The notes beneath the pieces are model-generated. The model was given only the letters and a program-made list of their open reading frames with translations. It was not told the DNA's origin and did not search any database. A program made the position numbers and the translations under genes. Of a DNA stretch of 64,000 nt, positions 43,248-55,503 are shown piece by piece. Source of the DNA: Limibacter armeniacum (GTDB lineage Bacteria > Bacteroidota > Bacteroidia > Cytophagales > Flammeovirgaceae); contig NZ_JBAJNO010000003.1 of assembly GCF_036880985.1 (NCBI RefSeq), positions 124,001 to 188,000 on the forward strand. The letters are read 5' to 3'. Within the stretch, counting starts at the first letter, position 1. Every line of letters starts with the position of its first letter.

Positions 43248-44471
43248 ATGAACGACTTTCTTCAGAAATGGGGCGAAGCGGCCTATACCACTACCGGATT
43301 TTTTTGGATGGCTCTTTGGGCCTTTATCCTCGGTTATATGATCAGCAGCATGATTCAAGTCTTTGTAACAGAAAAACGTATGCAAAAGACTATGGGTGAA
43401 GACAATACCAAAAGTATAATGCTGGGTACATTTTTTGGGTTTATCAGCAGTTCATGCAGTTTTGCTGCCCTCGCCACTACCAAATCATTGTTTCAGAAAG
43501 GAGCTGGCTTTGTCTCCTCCATTGCATTCCTGTTGGCTTCTACCAACCTTGTGATTGAACTCGGAATCATTATTTCCATCTTTTTGGGATGGCAATTTGT
43601 TGTAGGGGAATATCTCGGAGGCATATTGCTCATTCTTAGCAGCTGGCTACTAATCAGTTTGATCAACCCTAAAGAACTGATCGAAAAGGCTAAAAAGAAC
43701 CTTGAAAAGTCAAAGGATACTGAGGAGAGTACCAAACCTATCAAGGAGAAAATCAAGTCCTTTGAAAACTGGGCTAAAGTCGGGAAGCAGTTTGGCATGG
43801 AGTGGAAAATGGTGTGGAAAGACGTAACGGTTGGATTCACGATTGCGGGTATTGTAGCTGCCTTTGTTCCCGATTCCTTCTTCCAAACACTTTTTATCAA
43901 TACAGGTGAAAACAAGGATAGTTTTGACTTTTTCACTCTATTAGAGCATGTGATTGTAGGCCCAGTTGCAGCATTTCTCACCTTTATTGGTTCAATGGGT
44001 AATATCCCGTTAGCTTCCTTGCTGTTTGACAAGGGAGTTAGTTTTGCTGGTGTAATGGCTTTTATATTCAGTGACCTGGTTGTATTTCCGGTCTTGCGAA
44101 TCAATGCCAAATATTACGGATGGAAAATGTCCCTCTTTATTCTATTCCTGCTTTTTAGCTCCTTGGTTATTACTTCCATGTTACTGCATTATGGATTTGA
44201 TATTTTCGGTCTATTGCCTGAAGGCAGTGAGAAAAGCATCACAGACAAAGAGCATTTCAAGATTGACTATACCTTCTTTATGAATATTGCTTTTGTGGTT
44301 CTGTCTGGAGTGCTGATTTATTTGGGTTTTTATAAGGGAAAAGAAATTAAGTACCATAAGGAAATGGCCCCCAAAAGTCCGATGCTGGAAAAACTACTGA
44401 AATGGCTGGCTTGGATTTGTTATGTATGGCTGGTCGCTGGTATGGTAATTAAACTGTTTGTTCAGCCATAA
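43248..44471 (+). CDS. Permease of the ArsP_1/DUF318 family
   Basis: A 407-residue inner-membrane protein with about eight to nine helices of the DUF318/ArsP_1 permease type. The two repeated membrane motifs are SSCSFAALATTKSLFQKGA (about 65-83, with the family Cys) and GSMGNIPLASLLFDKGVSF (about 249-267). A charged loop (KAKKNLEKSKDTEESTKP) separates the halves. Relatives export organoarsenicals or other metal(loid)s. The substrate here is unknown. The ATG at 43248 is preferred to a TTG four codons upstream. It is 72 bp after the preceding gene. Confidence 0.88.
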   Translation: MNDFLQKWGEAAYTTTGFFWMALWAFILGYMISSMIQVFVTEKRMQKTMGEDNTKSIMLGTFFGFISSSCSFAALATTKSLFQKGAGFVSSIAFLLASTNLVIELGIIISIFLGWQFVVGEYLGGILLILSSWLLISLINPKELIEKAKKNLEKSKDTEESTKPIKEKIKSFENWAKVGKQFGMEWKMVWKDVTVGFTIAGIVAAFVPDSFFQTLFINTGENKDSFDFFTLLEHVIVGPVAAFLTFIGSMGNIPLASLLFDKGVSFAGVMAFIFSDLVVFPVLRINAKYYGWKMSLFILFLLFSSLVITSMLLHYGFDIFGLLPEGSEKSITDKEHFKIDYTFFMNIAFVVLSGVLIYLGFYKGKEIKYHKEMAPKSPMLEKLLKWLAWICYVWLVAGMVIKLFVQP

Positions 44472-44477
44472 TACAAT

Positions 44478-44509
44478 AAAAGCCTTGACAACTGAATGCC
44501 AAGGCTTTT
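44478..44509. terminator. Bidirectional terminator: permease (+) / giant protease (-)
   Basis: Stem AAAAGCCTTG / CCAAGGCTTTT with a 12-nt loop, T/A-rich on both sides. It lies between convergent genes. A matching AAAGCCTT/AAGGCTTT hairpin occupies the same relative place after the second giant protease gene (55442-55473). Confidence 0.85.
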
Positions 44510-44537
44510 AAAGTTAAATCATATAGGGATGAAACAA

Positions 44538-44628
44538 GGGCAGTTATTCTAGTAGTGTCCAGCTAGTTTAAATAAATGCTGCCCATCCCTTTTGGTAGGT
44601 TACGGACAAAGCCAAGTTTGCCCGTAAC
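44538..44628 (-). ncRNA. Conserved structured 3' element, copy A
   Basis: It lies 3' of the giant protease gene (stop at 44637, minus strand). It has two parts: a hairpin with stem GTTACGG/CCGTAAC (44599-44628), and a larger stem GGGCAG (44538-44543) / CTGCCC (44579-44584) around a conserved 35-nt loop. Copy B (55504-55601) has GGACAG/CTGTCC with the same 35-nt loop length, so one base pair has changed on both sides. This supports a real RNA structure. It may stabilise the 3' end or be a small RNA. Confidence 0.55.
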
Positions 44629-44636
44629 TCTTCCCA

Positions 44637-47600
44637 TTACTTTTTAATGATTTTACGAACGGCTGTCTTGCCTTCTGAAATCAGCTGCACATAGTAAATG
44701 CCAGCAGGTTTTCCTGAAAGATTAATTGTGTAAGTCTCTGCTGACTTCACATCTTCAGTGAAGAGTACAACACCAATCGCATTCACCAATTTAACAGTCA
44801 TGTTAGCTTGGCTGCCACCATTGTTCCAACGGATGTTTACAAAGTCATTTGCAGGGTTAGGGTAAAGCTGCAACCCTGTAACTGCTAACTCATCGTCAAC
44901 CGCCAACACAATATCAGCAATAACATTCAGTGTCAGGTCAAATGAAACCTCGGCACCTTCTGTATCCATTGCTGTTAACGTGATGAACGTCTGTCCAATA
45001 GCTGCTGGCGTTACAATTGCTTTGGTACCTGAAACATACACTTCAGCGATAGCTGCATCATTGCTTATCAATGAATAAGTCAACTCATCACCATCTGCAT
45101 CTGTAAATACAGCTCCAAAGTCAAATGTATATTGTTTGCTGATTTCCACTTCAACTGCTTCCAGCTCAGCTACAATTTCAGGTGCACGGTTGCCAACAAT
45201 GGTCAGGTTGAATGCCGTTGATACTTCAAGGAATCCATCCGATGCAAACAACGTTACCGCCGTAACCCCATCAGTCAGTGGTGTAATGTCAAAGCCTGAC
45301 GCCGTAGCCGTTACTAGGGCTACTGACTCATCTACAACTTCTGCTCTATAAGTCAGCTCATCACCATCTGCATCGGTGAAAATATCAGTTCCTACAATTG
45401 AGGCAACACCTTCAAAACGGTACTTCTGCATGTCATCCACTGCATTTGCCATAGGTGCTCTATTGACATTGGATACAGTAACATTTACCGGTACTGTCAC
45501 CGATTCACCTTTGTCATCTGTAACAACCAGTGATATAATGTGATCACCTGCCTGCTCAAAGTCAGGACTGTAAGTGATGGTTGCAGTATTGTCATTTACT
45601 TCAATTGAAGTGAATGCGTCATTCTCCAACAATGCGATTGAGGCAATTGAACCATCCACATCTGAAGCCTTGGCTACAAACGCTACTGAGTCACCTTCCT
45701 GTACGTAGATGTTGTTCAGTACCTCTAGGCTAGGCTTGTGGTTTACATAAATCTCAACTGCTCTCTGTACCGAAGGAGTAAGAGGGTCATTGGTATGGTA
45801 AGTCACCATTGCATAATGGTAACCGCTTCTATCAACTTTAGACGCATCCACATTGAAGGTTACCTCCTGAGTTGTATCTGCATCTACATTACCTGATGTA
45901 GGATCAATGCTCAACCAGTCGCCATATCCACCAGTTTGCTCCAACGCTCTGATCTTGAAATTATGAGTGCCATCACTTACCCATCCGTACCCATTGATAA
46001 AGTACCATGAGGCACGTTCCATTTCAGGCGTTCTGTCATTGTAAGCAGCAGGATGCGGCATTGACTTCGGATATGTGAAGACTACCCAGAAGTATTCACC
46101 TTCATAGAATAACTGAGGCTTATTCAACTCGATGATCGCATTGTAACCCTCTACTGCTTCAGAGTGCGTAAACTGCTGGCTTAACAGGAACTCTCCATTT
46201 TCAGGTCTTGTTCCGCCTTTGTACACTTGCATCAAAGATGGCTCAATAGCACCTTCATTCTTATAGAAATTGCTTACGTGAGTAAGGTAGAACTTCGCTG
46301 ATTCCGGTGTAAACTTCACCGCCACTTTTGAAGTTGATTGTCCATTCTGACCATAATAACCGTGAGGTATCGTATCCAGATCGTAATAGATTGAATCTCC
46401 AAACGAGGTTACACCTGCAGTCATTACTTCCGGCAATCCATAAGGATAATATTTTATGTCCGCTTCGTAACTAAGGTCACTGTTTCCTTCATTGCCTAGT
46501 GACATTACATCTGTAGCGATGTCAGTCGTCAGCATTTCAAGTCTCAGTATATCAAGCGTACTGGCTGTTACCACTGGAGGTAGCAAAGCAGTACCTTTCA
46601 ATGCTACTGACACAATAGGAGAAGTAGTATCGTCACTTCTCAAATTCAAGGTATCCATAAATACCCCTGCCTGCTCAGGCGTAAACTTCACTCTTATCGT
46701 AGCTGAGTCTTTTGGCGCTACTGTGAAGCTATACATCTTGTCTGAAGCAAATCCAGCCACCTTTTCACTGAACCACAGTGAGTCAATAGCCAACGTTTTA
46801 GTTCCCATGTTATGAACTGTGAACTCCTTGATTTGATCGAAGTTTTCACCTTCCACATAGAACAGAGAATCAAACTCAATTGCGTCAGCACTCAGGGTCA
46901 TTTGTTGTGTACCTGTCACCGTCAGCGTAGCCATGATGTCTGTCACAAGGTTTGCAGCATCATTGCTTACGATTCTGATTGGCTCACTGTAAACCCCATC
47001 ATAAATAGTCTCTGTATCGATTAGCAAGTCGACAGTTTCAGAAGCACCTGCCTCCAACGATCCCTTATAGTAAGGGCTTGTAATCATTACTGCCAGCTCA
47101 TTTTTCAGATAGTAAAGTTCATTGTGAACCACAGTCAGACCATCAGTACCATCTTCGTTTTCGATACCTACCGATACACTATTGATTTGTCTATAATCCT
47201 CTACATCCTTGTACTGCATCTTAATGTCTCCATTTGCATAAAGGATCACTTGGAATGTAGCTGTATAATCCGAATAATCTCTCATCACATTGTTATACTG
47301 AACAATCAATGCGTTGGCTGTAGCCAGATAATATACATCTCCCATTTCTTCAGGATCCAAGTCATCCCAAAGCACTGCGATCTGGTTATGCGGATCGTAA
47401 TTGTTTGGCATAGCCCTGTTTGTGCTACCACCTGAAGACCCAAGATTTGAATTGAACGTTAGGAATCCATTTGAAGCAACCTGTACTTTATCAAATGCAT
47501 TGCCATAGAATGGGAACCTGAATGGAAGGTTCACGAAGATACCATTTCCTTCACCCAACGGTAGTCTGTTGCCTTCATTTGCAATGTCTATCCAATTGTA

Positions 47601-50600
47601 GGTCACAGCATCACTGCTATCACTGTCAGCCCAAGTATAACCAAAGTTATCAACACCCTGAACCACAGATGTACCAGTTACTCCGTCAATCTTAGCGAAT
47701 GATGGTGCATGAACCACATAGTTCAAGGTTGTTCCTGATAGGTTTTCTACCATTACAGATACAGTATCCTTTTCACCTGACACCAATGTCAGGTCAACAG
47801 GGTTTATCTCTGAGGTCACCTTCATTTCAGGACTTGTGATAGCCGATCCTGATACAGCAATCGCCAATGCAGCATTACCAAAGTCATCATCGCTATCGAT
47901 GTTGATTGTACCGGTAAATGCTCCCGCAACTGTTGGCGTAAATGTTACTTCAAGCAACATTTTCTCACCAGGAAGCAGTGTTGTCGCTCCCGGGAATGAT
48001 GTTACCAGTGAAGCATCACTTGTAGTGATATCATTGATCATCAACTCCTTGCTACCTTTGTTTTCAATCGTCAAACTCTTCACCACACTCAGTGACTCAG
48101 TAATTGGATCAAATGTGATGGTAGTATCACTCACGGCAATCTCAGGATGTCCGATTACATGAAGAACAGAAGTAAACTGCCCTTTTGGTGTAATTGGGTC
48201 ATTGTTCGAAATGTACAGTTCATGGCTGTAAGAACCTTCCAAAAGACCTGAAGCATCCATTGTTACTTCAATGATTTCCTCTTCGCCTGAAGGAATGATG
48301 CCGCTCGTTTTGTCGATCACTACATTGTTATACCCTTTATAACCAGGGAATATAAGTACCGCCAACTTATCCTCTACATATTGCTCATTGTAAGCAATTT
48401 GCAGACCTTCTGTACCATCAGCATTTTCAATACCGATTGTTGCACTATTCTTTACTTCCAGAGAAACCTGGTCGTAATAGAACATCATCTTGCCGTCAGG
48501 GTAAAGTACCGTCTGAAGAGAGATAGAGCCTCCTGAGTTAAATGGTCCTGCACCAACAGAATCCCACTGAACGATTACCCTGTCTGCAAACTCCTTATAG
48601 TACATATGACCATATTTCGTAGGGCTGTTTCTCAGGTTATCCCAGAAAGGTGCAATCATGCCATTAGGTGTATAGGCATTTGGAATATTCCTGTTGAAGT
48701 TTGAAGTAGCCCCTACTGTTCCGAACATCACAAAACCCTCAGTACTGATCGACATGCTTGTCTGATCCTCAGCATAGAACGGGAATGTGAAAGGCAGGTC
48801 TACTGAAAGTGATCCCCCCTGCATACCAGGCATGATTTCAGTCGTATCAGAAGCGATGTCGTCCCAAACGAATACAGGACCATTGCTGTCATTGCTGTCA
48901 ATCCATCTGTAGCCAGTTTCATCCGGGCCGCCCAAGCCATTCAGTGAAACACCTTCGCCGTTAGCTTCCTTCTCAGCTTGCTCCTTATTTACAGCATATT
49001 CCGGCATGGAGTACTGCAATGGATAAGCACCAGTGTTCTTAATGGCAAACTGTCTTTTGACAACTTCACCTGAATTAAGCGTTACTTCAATCGTATCCGG
49101 TACGATTTCAATTACCGGAGGTAAAACTGAAGACCCTGTCATGACAATTTTTGTCTCACCGTTTTTAGGGTCATTACTGTTGATCGTCAGAACGGCATTG
49201 AATTGCCCTACCGCTTCTGGTTTAAACCTGATCTTCAGCTTCATGGATTCTCTCATGTCAATGGTCTCCACCCCTTCAAAGTCGGTAGTGAATAACGCAT
49301 TGTCAGAAGTTATGCTATTGATATCCAAGGAACCAATCCCTACATTTTCCAACGTCAGCTCAAAATCCTTTTCAGCACCCAGCAATACTGAACCGAAGTC
49401 CTTAATCTGGTGATCCACCTTGAGCTCACCAATCTGTCCTGTTACCTCCAATGAGACAGGTATAATATGGTTCAGGTCATCGTAATCATTTGTACTGAAT
49501 GACAGCGGTGTATAGTAGTTTCCATTTGGTAACTCAGTCGCATCGATAGTCACCTCAACTGTCATGGATTCAGAAGGAGCCACTGTACCTCTCACTGGCA
49601 ATACACTGGTAAAGTTATGATAACCACCACCCTGGAATGCCAATGCTGATACTTGTGAATTGTTAGGGAAAATACCTACCAGTTCCGTTGCACCAGTAGT
49701 GGTATCCACTACGCGCAACTCTCCTCTTTCCTCAATATAGTTGTAAGCCGAAAGGTAAATGATATTAGATTTCGGATCCCATGACATACTTTGGTTGTAG
49801 TTGGCAGTAAATCCAACATGACCAACAGGTTTCGCTTCGGCAGTAGTTTTGTCAATGTGATAGATGTTGCCATCATTCAACTTGAAGCCCCACATTTCTC
49901 CTTCACCGTCACAAGCAATCGCTACCATGATACCGTCACCCATTGAACCAACTTTTGTCGCTCCACCTGTCTTCACATCCAAAATGTACAAGTCAGAAGT
50001 ATAGCCATTGAAATCAGTACCATATACTACGTTTGCAAATTTATCCGTAGTGATATCATTGAATGGTAAGGTAGCGCCAATGACAGTACGCTCTCCCGTC
50101 TCAATATTCAGCTTCATCAAGGTTTCTGTATTATCATTGATGAAGTACATATTAGTTGCATCACCTTTCAGGAAATCAGCTGAAAGCACATTGTAATCAA
50201 TAAGTCCTCCCTGAGAAATGTACTCACCTGGCTCTGTCGTAGAGAAAGTGATTAAAAACTCTTCTGGGTGAATTTGGTGCGCATAAGCGATAGCACCAGC
50301 ACTGTATTTAGCTACCGGAACTGACGCATCTACTTCTGAGCTTACATATGGCGCTACGTCTGCTGATACCGGAACATCCAAAGCCATTGGTTGAGCTGTA
50401 ACCGCTGCAATTGACACTTTTGGTACCTCAATCTCGTTTTCGAAATCAAAAACCAGGTCACCATCTCCAGTATTCGTAATTGTTACTGTTTCAGTAGCGA
50501 TTGTATTGACAGCAGCATCAATTGATGTAATAATCGAATCTGGTGTCACCACCATTTCCGGCTCCAACAAACCTGTGATGGTTGCTTTGGCATCTACAAC

Positions 50601-51709
50601 AGTTACAGGGTTGATCGGGTCATTACTAACCACATACAGGTCGAAATCGTAATCCCCATTTCTTACAATATCAGCAGCGTCATAAGTTACCTGAATAGCT
50701 TGTGATGCCAATGGTTCTACAACCCCTTGATTGATATCCAGTTCCAGACCTTCTACTGTTCTTTCAATTGCTCTAACAGCCCAAACATAATCCTCATATC
50801 CAGGGATACTTTGTATATCTATCCACTCACCATTCATGTAAGCAAGGTTTGTATTCGCACGATGACCACCATCTACGATATCATACCCGTACTCTACACG
50901 ATTTTCAGGGAATACAAATGCTACCCAGAACTGATCACCTGTCTCGAATACAAGAGGCATTTCCAGTGGAATATCCAGGAACCAGTTTCCTTCTTTGTTA
51001 TCGATATCCTGTGAAAGCAGTAATTCTCCCTCCAAAGGTGTTTCGCCACCTTTAATAATCACGAGTCTTGTCTCTTCCTTCGCTGCGTCAAAGCTCACTT
51101 GCATATAAGCCTTAATATGAGAAAGAATAAAGCTATCCTCCATCTCCGGCACTTCAAAAGAGGTAGCCGAAGTCCATGGAATGTAGTTACCATCCACGTT
51201 GGTTACTTTCAAAGCCCCTGCGACTTCGTCATCACCATCATCATAAGCAAGGACATTCTTCTCTTCATTCATGAAGTTTAGTCCTACACTTGCAGAAGAA
51301 CCCGAATTAATTACCTGATTGTCGAAAACCTGATGCACAGAAGTAGTCTGCATTTCAGGGAACGCTACGTCTGTAGCAGTACCTGGATACAGCAATGTAG
51401 AAGTCACAGTATTCTCAACTATACCACCATAGATTGGTAGAATGTTATAAGTAAGTGCTTTGTTAGCACCTGTATTCTGAATAGTGAAAGTTCCTGTAGC
51501 TGTTGTCTCAATTGACACGTCAATGCTTACACTTGGATCTCCACTGATAGCGATAGTAGGTGCATCTTCTGTAGTTCCAGTCACGACATTTGAGATCTCA
51601 GAGCTATTTCTAAAATAGTCTGCTGACTTGATCGCAAAGTAATAAGTAGTCGCCGGAAGTAGACTGTTTACCACTACTGTCTCACTTGCCCTGGTCTTGA
51701 AGGCTTTTC
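44637..51709 (-). pseudogene. Giant T9SS subtilase, copy A: C-terminal part after a frameshift
   Basis: This is the continuation of the protease begun at 53368. It opens in the middle of an FN3 domain (ASETVVVNSLLPATTYYFAIKSADY). It then carries many beta-sandwich repeats of the HYDIN/ASH type (ITNTGDGDLVFDF, TLTVTG) and a beta-propeller-like region near 49.7-50.1 kb. Two large modules with the pattern PFxFPFYxxx...NxYxPxxxIAxxWDxL are present, then cadherin-like Ig repeats (NRAPEIVAELEAVEVEISKQ). A T9SS type A tail (LQLYPNPANDFVNIRW, GKPAGIYYVQL) ends it. Restoring one base gives a protein of 2910 residues. As it stands this part has no signal peptide or protease domain. Confidence 0.85.
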
Positions 51710-53368
51710 CGTTACAAATAAAGTTGCGTCACCAAAGTTGTCCGCATCAATAGGTTGTGTCGAATATCTCAACTCATATGTAGTAACCTGAGATTCATTT
51801 GGCAAATCACCTGGAGCTGTCCAAGTAAACATCGCTGATTGGTCACTGATTTCACTTATTGCAAGATCAGTGATTGCCGCTGGACCTACGCCATCATTAT
51901 CAGCTAGGGCTTTGTAAGCATTTACTCTACCCGTACCCCAGTACTCTGAACCTTCAAAAGAAAGTGGGTCTGTAGTATTCACCAACCTACTTCTGACATG
52001 GTCAGGAGTAAGCCCTTGATCTTTGAATTTTGATACAATCAGTGCTGCTACACCCGAAACGTGCGGACAAGCCATAGATGTACCTGAATATTTTCCAGAG
52101 TAGCCGTCATTGACTGTTGAACTGAAAATGTTCTCACCCGGAGCAGCGATATCAACCCAGTCACCATAGTTAGATGCATAGAATTTGTAATCTGTATGGT
52201 TGGTACCTGCTACCGCAATCACCTTGTCGTCATAACCAGGATAGTACTCATCATTATCAGCGTCGTTACCTGCCGCAAAGATCACAATACCACCTGCCAT
52301 TGGACCTACCTGATTGCCAGCCTCATCATAACCAGCTTCAGCAATAAAGTAATCGATCGCATCCATCACGGACTGCTCATAAGAACCTGGAACTGTATAT
52401 CCCCAGCTATTCTGAGAAATAACAGAGCCGTTATCTGCTGCGTACACATAAGAAGCTGCAAATCCACGGCTACCAGAGCCTGTGAATACCTGACAAGACA
52501 TCATTCTAACCCCATCATCAGCACCCGTACCACCTGCTACACCAGAACCACCTATACCATTGTTGGACTCCGCAGCGACAGTACCCGCTACGTGCGTACC
52601 GTGGTTACCAGGTGTGATAGCTCCTTTGCCTTCAGCAAAGTTATATCCGTATATATCGTCAATGAAACCATTGTTGTCATCATCAATTCCGTTGTTAGGA
52701 ATTTCGGCCGTGTTGATCCACATATTGCCTGCCAAATCTTCATGGTCAAAGTCCACCCCTTCATCATGGATTGATACGATCACATCCATGCTACCTGTTT
52801 CCAACAACCAAGCGTTGTCAAGGTCAATATCAGCATCTACCTTACCACCAGTTTGTCCATTGTTTTCATAATGCCACTGGTCTACATAGTTAGGGTCATT
52901 TACACCATCCGGCAATGAAAGTGTTTTTGTCATATTACCTGATGGCATGATTTCCTCATAGATCCTGCTGCTTTTCTTGTAAACCAGCTCACTAGTGGAA
53001 ATCTCGCTTAAGGCATAGAATTCATTTTTTGCACTTAGTACATCAGCACCACCTTCTATCTCCACTTCGTACCAAAGGTGCAAACCATGCTTTTGGTGTT
53101 TTGCCTCAAACTTACCAGCATAAGGGAACACCCTTTTCATTTTGACTACCCCGTGTTTTTGTGTGAGTAGATCGACATTACTTAACCCTGTCTCAATGTG
53201 TCCATGCGCATTGAGTCTAGTTTTCATTTGAGTCAGTTGGTGTTCAGAGGACTTTTCGAATTTCACTCGAAACACCTGCTTTTCATAGTGCTGTGCCTTT
53301 ACTGTAGTTATGGCGCATAACACAGCCATAAACAGCATACACAACTTCAATTGTAGCAGCTTTTTCAT
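51674..53368 (-). pseudogene. Giant T9SS subtilase, copy A: N-terminal catalytic part
   Basis: 564 codons. A signal peptide (MKKLLQLKLCMLFMAVLCA) is followed by a propeptide at about 25-155 and an S8 domain with an intact triad in the motifs SIHDEGVDFDHEDL (Asp), GNHGTHVAGT (His) and SGTSMACPHVSG (Ser), plus oxyanion Asn in FAAGND. A calcium-type loop (NGIDDDNNGFIDD) is inserted after the Asp. The FN3 domain begins but is cut: after TLFVT the frame ends with KPSRPGQVRQ. In the -1 frame the missing residues GKAFKTRASET continue into the downstream part. The lesion fits loss of one G near 51709-51712. The truncated product would be an active-looking protease without a T9SS tail. Confidence 0.9.
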
Positions 53369-53683
53369 AATTAATTTTTAGATGTGTTTGTTAGTTTTCT
53401 TTCTCTTGGCATCCTGCGTGAAATCATTTTTCAGCTGCTTGATACCCCTTGAAAAAGAAATAAATACTCATGCTGTAAAACTATGGGAGTGGGCTCGGTT
53501 TTGACGAAAAACACCTATGCATAAATACACTACAAAATACCAAATGATACTCCAGACTAGTGCACAATTGGTGCACAAGCACTCCTAAAATGGCCAAATA
53601 GAGCCTAATAGAGGGGGTTGATCAAGATTTAATGGGTATTTAATAAACGGTTAAAGGTTCTATCAGCATAGAAGCTGACCTAA
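53369..53683 (-). promoter_or_regulatory. Control region of giant protease copy A, with GTGCACAA repeats
   Basis: 315 bp between the regulator gene and the protease gene, both minus strand. GTGCAC occurs at 53560-53565 and 53571-53576 as a direct repeat of GTGCACAA with an 11-bp period, about one helical turn. It is a possible site for the upstream LuxR-type regulator. No clear terminator follows the regulator gene, so some read-through into the protease gene is possible. Confidence 0.35.
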
Positions 53684-55327
53684 TTATACCGCCGCGAAAA
53701 AATCCGCCAAACTGGTCTCCATATTGGTCAGCTGAAGCTTCTTTCTGAGACGGGTTCGAGCCACATTGATACTTCGTACACTCTGCCCTGTCAACGATGA
53801 GATTTCCTTGGAGGTCATGTTCAGTTTGACAAATGCACAAAGCCTTTTTTCGTTAGGAGTCAGGTTTGGAAATTTCTGCTCCAATGTCTTGTAAAAATCT
53901 TGGTGGGTTTCATTGAACAACAACTCAAATTCTGCCCAAGTCTCATCCTTCGTTCCCTGCTCCAAATTTTTGATCACCTTCTGAATGGTGGATACTTGCC
54001 CTGCCTCCATCTGCTCTGACAGGTCCTTAAGTTGTTGAATGACACGGTGGATAAGTTCCTGCTTCTTGTATTGGTACAATGCTTTGGTTACCATCTCCTT
54101 ATTTTTATAATCCAAAGAAAGGCTCAGGGTTTCTCGCTCCCTTTCAACAGTTCTTTTCTGTAACTTGAGGTAAAAGATGCTTCCCATTGCAACCAATACT
54201 GTAAGGAAGAAAATGAGACTTATTATCAGGTAGGTATTGAAACGCTTCTTTTCCAGTTCCAGCTTGTTAGCAGCCTGCTCTTTTTCAAAGTCATAGGAAT
54301 ATTCCATTTCAGCAATCTCCATGACCATCCGTAAATTGTAAAGGCTATCATTGAGTGTTTCATGCAGCTTTTGCTCCTGAAGTGCTCTTTCAAATTGCCC
54401 TTTTGCTTCATACACCTTTATCAGCCCTTGCTGCAAATTGATATGGTCTGTTAAGTCTCCAGTTATTTTTGAGGCAGCTATCCCTTTCTGGAAATAGAAT
54501 TCAGCAGAATCCAGTTGTGACAAGCGCAAAAAATATCGTCCCAGATTATCATAGTTCTGGGCCATCCCTTTGGTATCGTCCTGTGCTCTCCTGATCTGAA
54601 GCGAGTTATGAATGTTAGTATAAGCCTCATTCATTTTTCCTTGACCTAGCTGAATATTGCCAATATTATTCAGGATCAATGAAATGTTCCGCTTATCGTT
54701 ATTGGCAATAGAATATGTAAGTGCCTTATCATAGTATTCCATGATTTTGACCGTATCTTTTTTGTGCTCATATATTATTGCCAGGTTATTATAGATTGAC
54801 GATAGGTATAGGATCTTCTTGGGAAATGCTCCTGCTGAAGCGCTTTCTTCTATCAGCCTGATCGACTCAAGGCAAGTTTCTTCCCATTTATCAATATCAC
54901 CTAACCTGAAGTGTACGACACCCATATTGATCAGCAGCTTTATATAGAGTGCTTTATCCTCCAATGCTTCTGCCTGTTTCATCCCCGAAATAAAATGGGT
55001 AATCGCCTGATCAAACTTCCCTTTTTTGGTATAGGTTCTACCCAACAAATTATGAACATGAACAAGTAAACTGTCCTGAAGATTTTCCTCTTCCCCCAAA
55101 GTCAAAGCCGTCTTCGCATACAGGTAAGCCGAGTCGAGGTTTCGGCTCTGGTATTTATTCCCTAGCTCTAGCAGTATTTTTAACCTGCTTTCGCTGGTAA
55201 GATCTTTGGAAAGACAATGCCTCAAGCTATCAACTTTAGATGTTGGAGATTGGGTATAAGCTTGTACAGCAAACAGGATTACTGTAAGTAAAGGCAAAAG
55301 GTATTTTGTAAATAGAGAAGTACGCAT
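53684..55327 (-). CDS. Membrane-spanning TPR regulator with LuxR-type HTH (copy A)
   Basis: A 547-residue one-component regulator. It has an N-terminal signal sequence (about 1-25), then six or so tetratricopeptide repeats predicted outside the cytoplasm (for example LLINMGVVHFRLGDIDKW, ILNNIGNIQLGQGKMNEA, NYDNLGRYFLRLSQLDSA). A single membrane helix at about 372-393 (YLIISLIFFLTVLVAMGSIFY) follows, then a coiled coil, and a LuxR/GerE-like helix-turn-helix at about 483-540 (LTPNEKRLCAFVKLNMTSKE, SVRSINVARTRLRKKL). It presumably senses something in the periplasm and controls the protease gene that follows it. A paralogue precedes the second protease gene (63342-64000). Confidence 0.9.
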   Translation of the reverse strand: MRTSLFTKYLLPLLTVILFAVQAYTQSPTSKVDSLRHCLSKDLTSESRLKILLELGNKYQSRNLDSAYLYAKTALTLGEEENLQDSLLVHVHNLLGRTYTKKGKFDQAITHFISGMKQAEALEDKALYIKLLINMGVVHFRLGDIDKWEETCLESIRLIEESASAGAFPKKILYLSSIYNNLAIIYEHKKDTVKIMEYYDKALTYSIANNDKRNISLILNNIGNIQLGQGKMNEAYTNIHNSLQIRRAQDDTKGMAQNYDNLGRYFLRLSQLDSAEFYFQKGIAASKITGDLTDHINLQQGLIKVYEAKGQFERALQEQKLHETLNDSLYNLRMVMEIAEMEYSYDFEKEQAANKLELEKKRFNTYLIISLIFFLTVLVAMGSIFYLKLQKRTVERERETLSLSLDYKNKEMVTKALYQYKKQELIHRVIQQLKDLSEQMEAGQVSTIQKVIKNLEQGTKDETWAEFELLFNETHQDFYKTLEQKFPNLTPNEKRLCAFVKLNMTSKEISSLTGQSVRSINVARTRLRKKLQLTNMETSLADFFAAV

Positions 55328-55441
55328 CGCAAAAAGTTTTATAACAATGATGTCTTTAGTTTAGGTTAAATCAGGCTTATAGCTTTAATGTTCCCTGCCA
55401 TTAAACAACTCGGACACTAGCTTTTAGGCACTTATAAAAGA

Positions 55442-55473
55442 AAAGCCTTAGTAACAAAAGTCGCCAAGGCTTT
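55442..55473 (-). terminator. Terminator of giant protease copy B
   Basis: An 8-bp stem AAAGCCTT / AAGGCTTT with a 16-nt loop, followed on the minus strand by CTTTTAT. It lies in the same relative place as the hairpin at 44478-44509. Confidence 0.7.
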
Positions 55474-55503
55474 CCTGTTTAAAATCATATGTAGGGACAA
55501 CAA

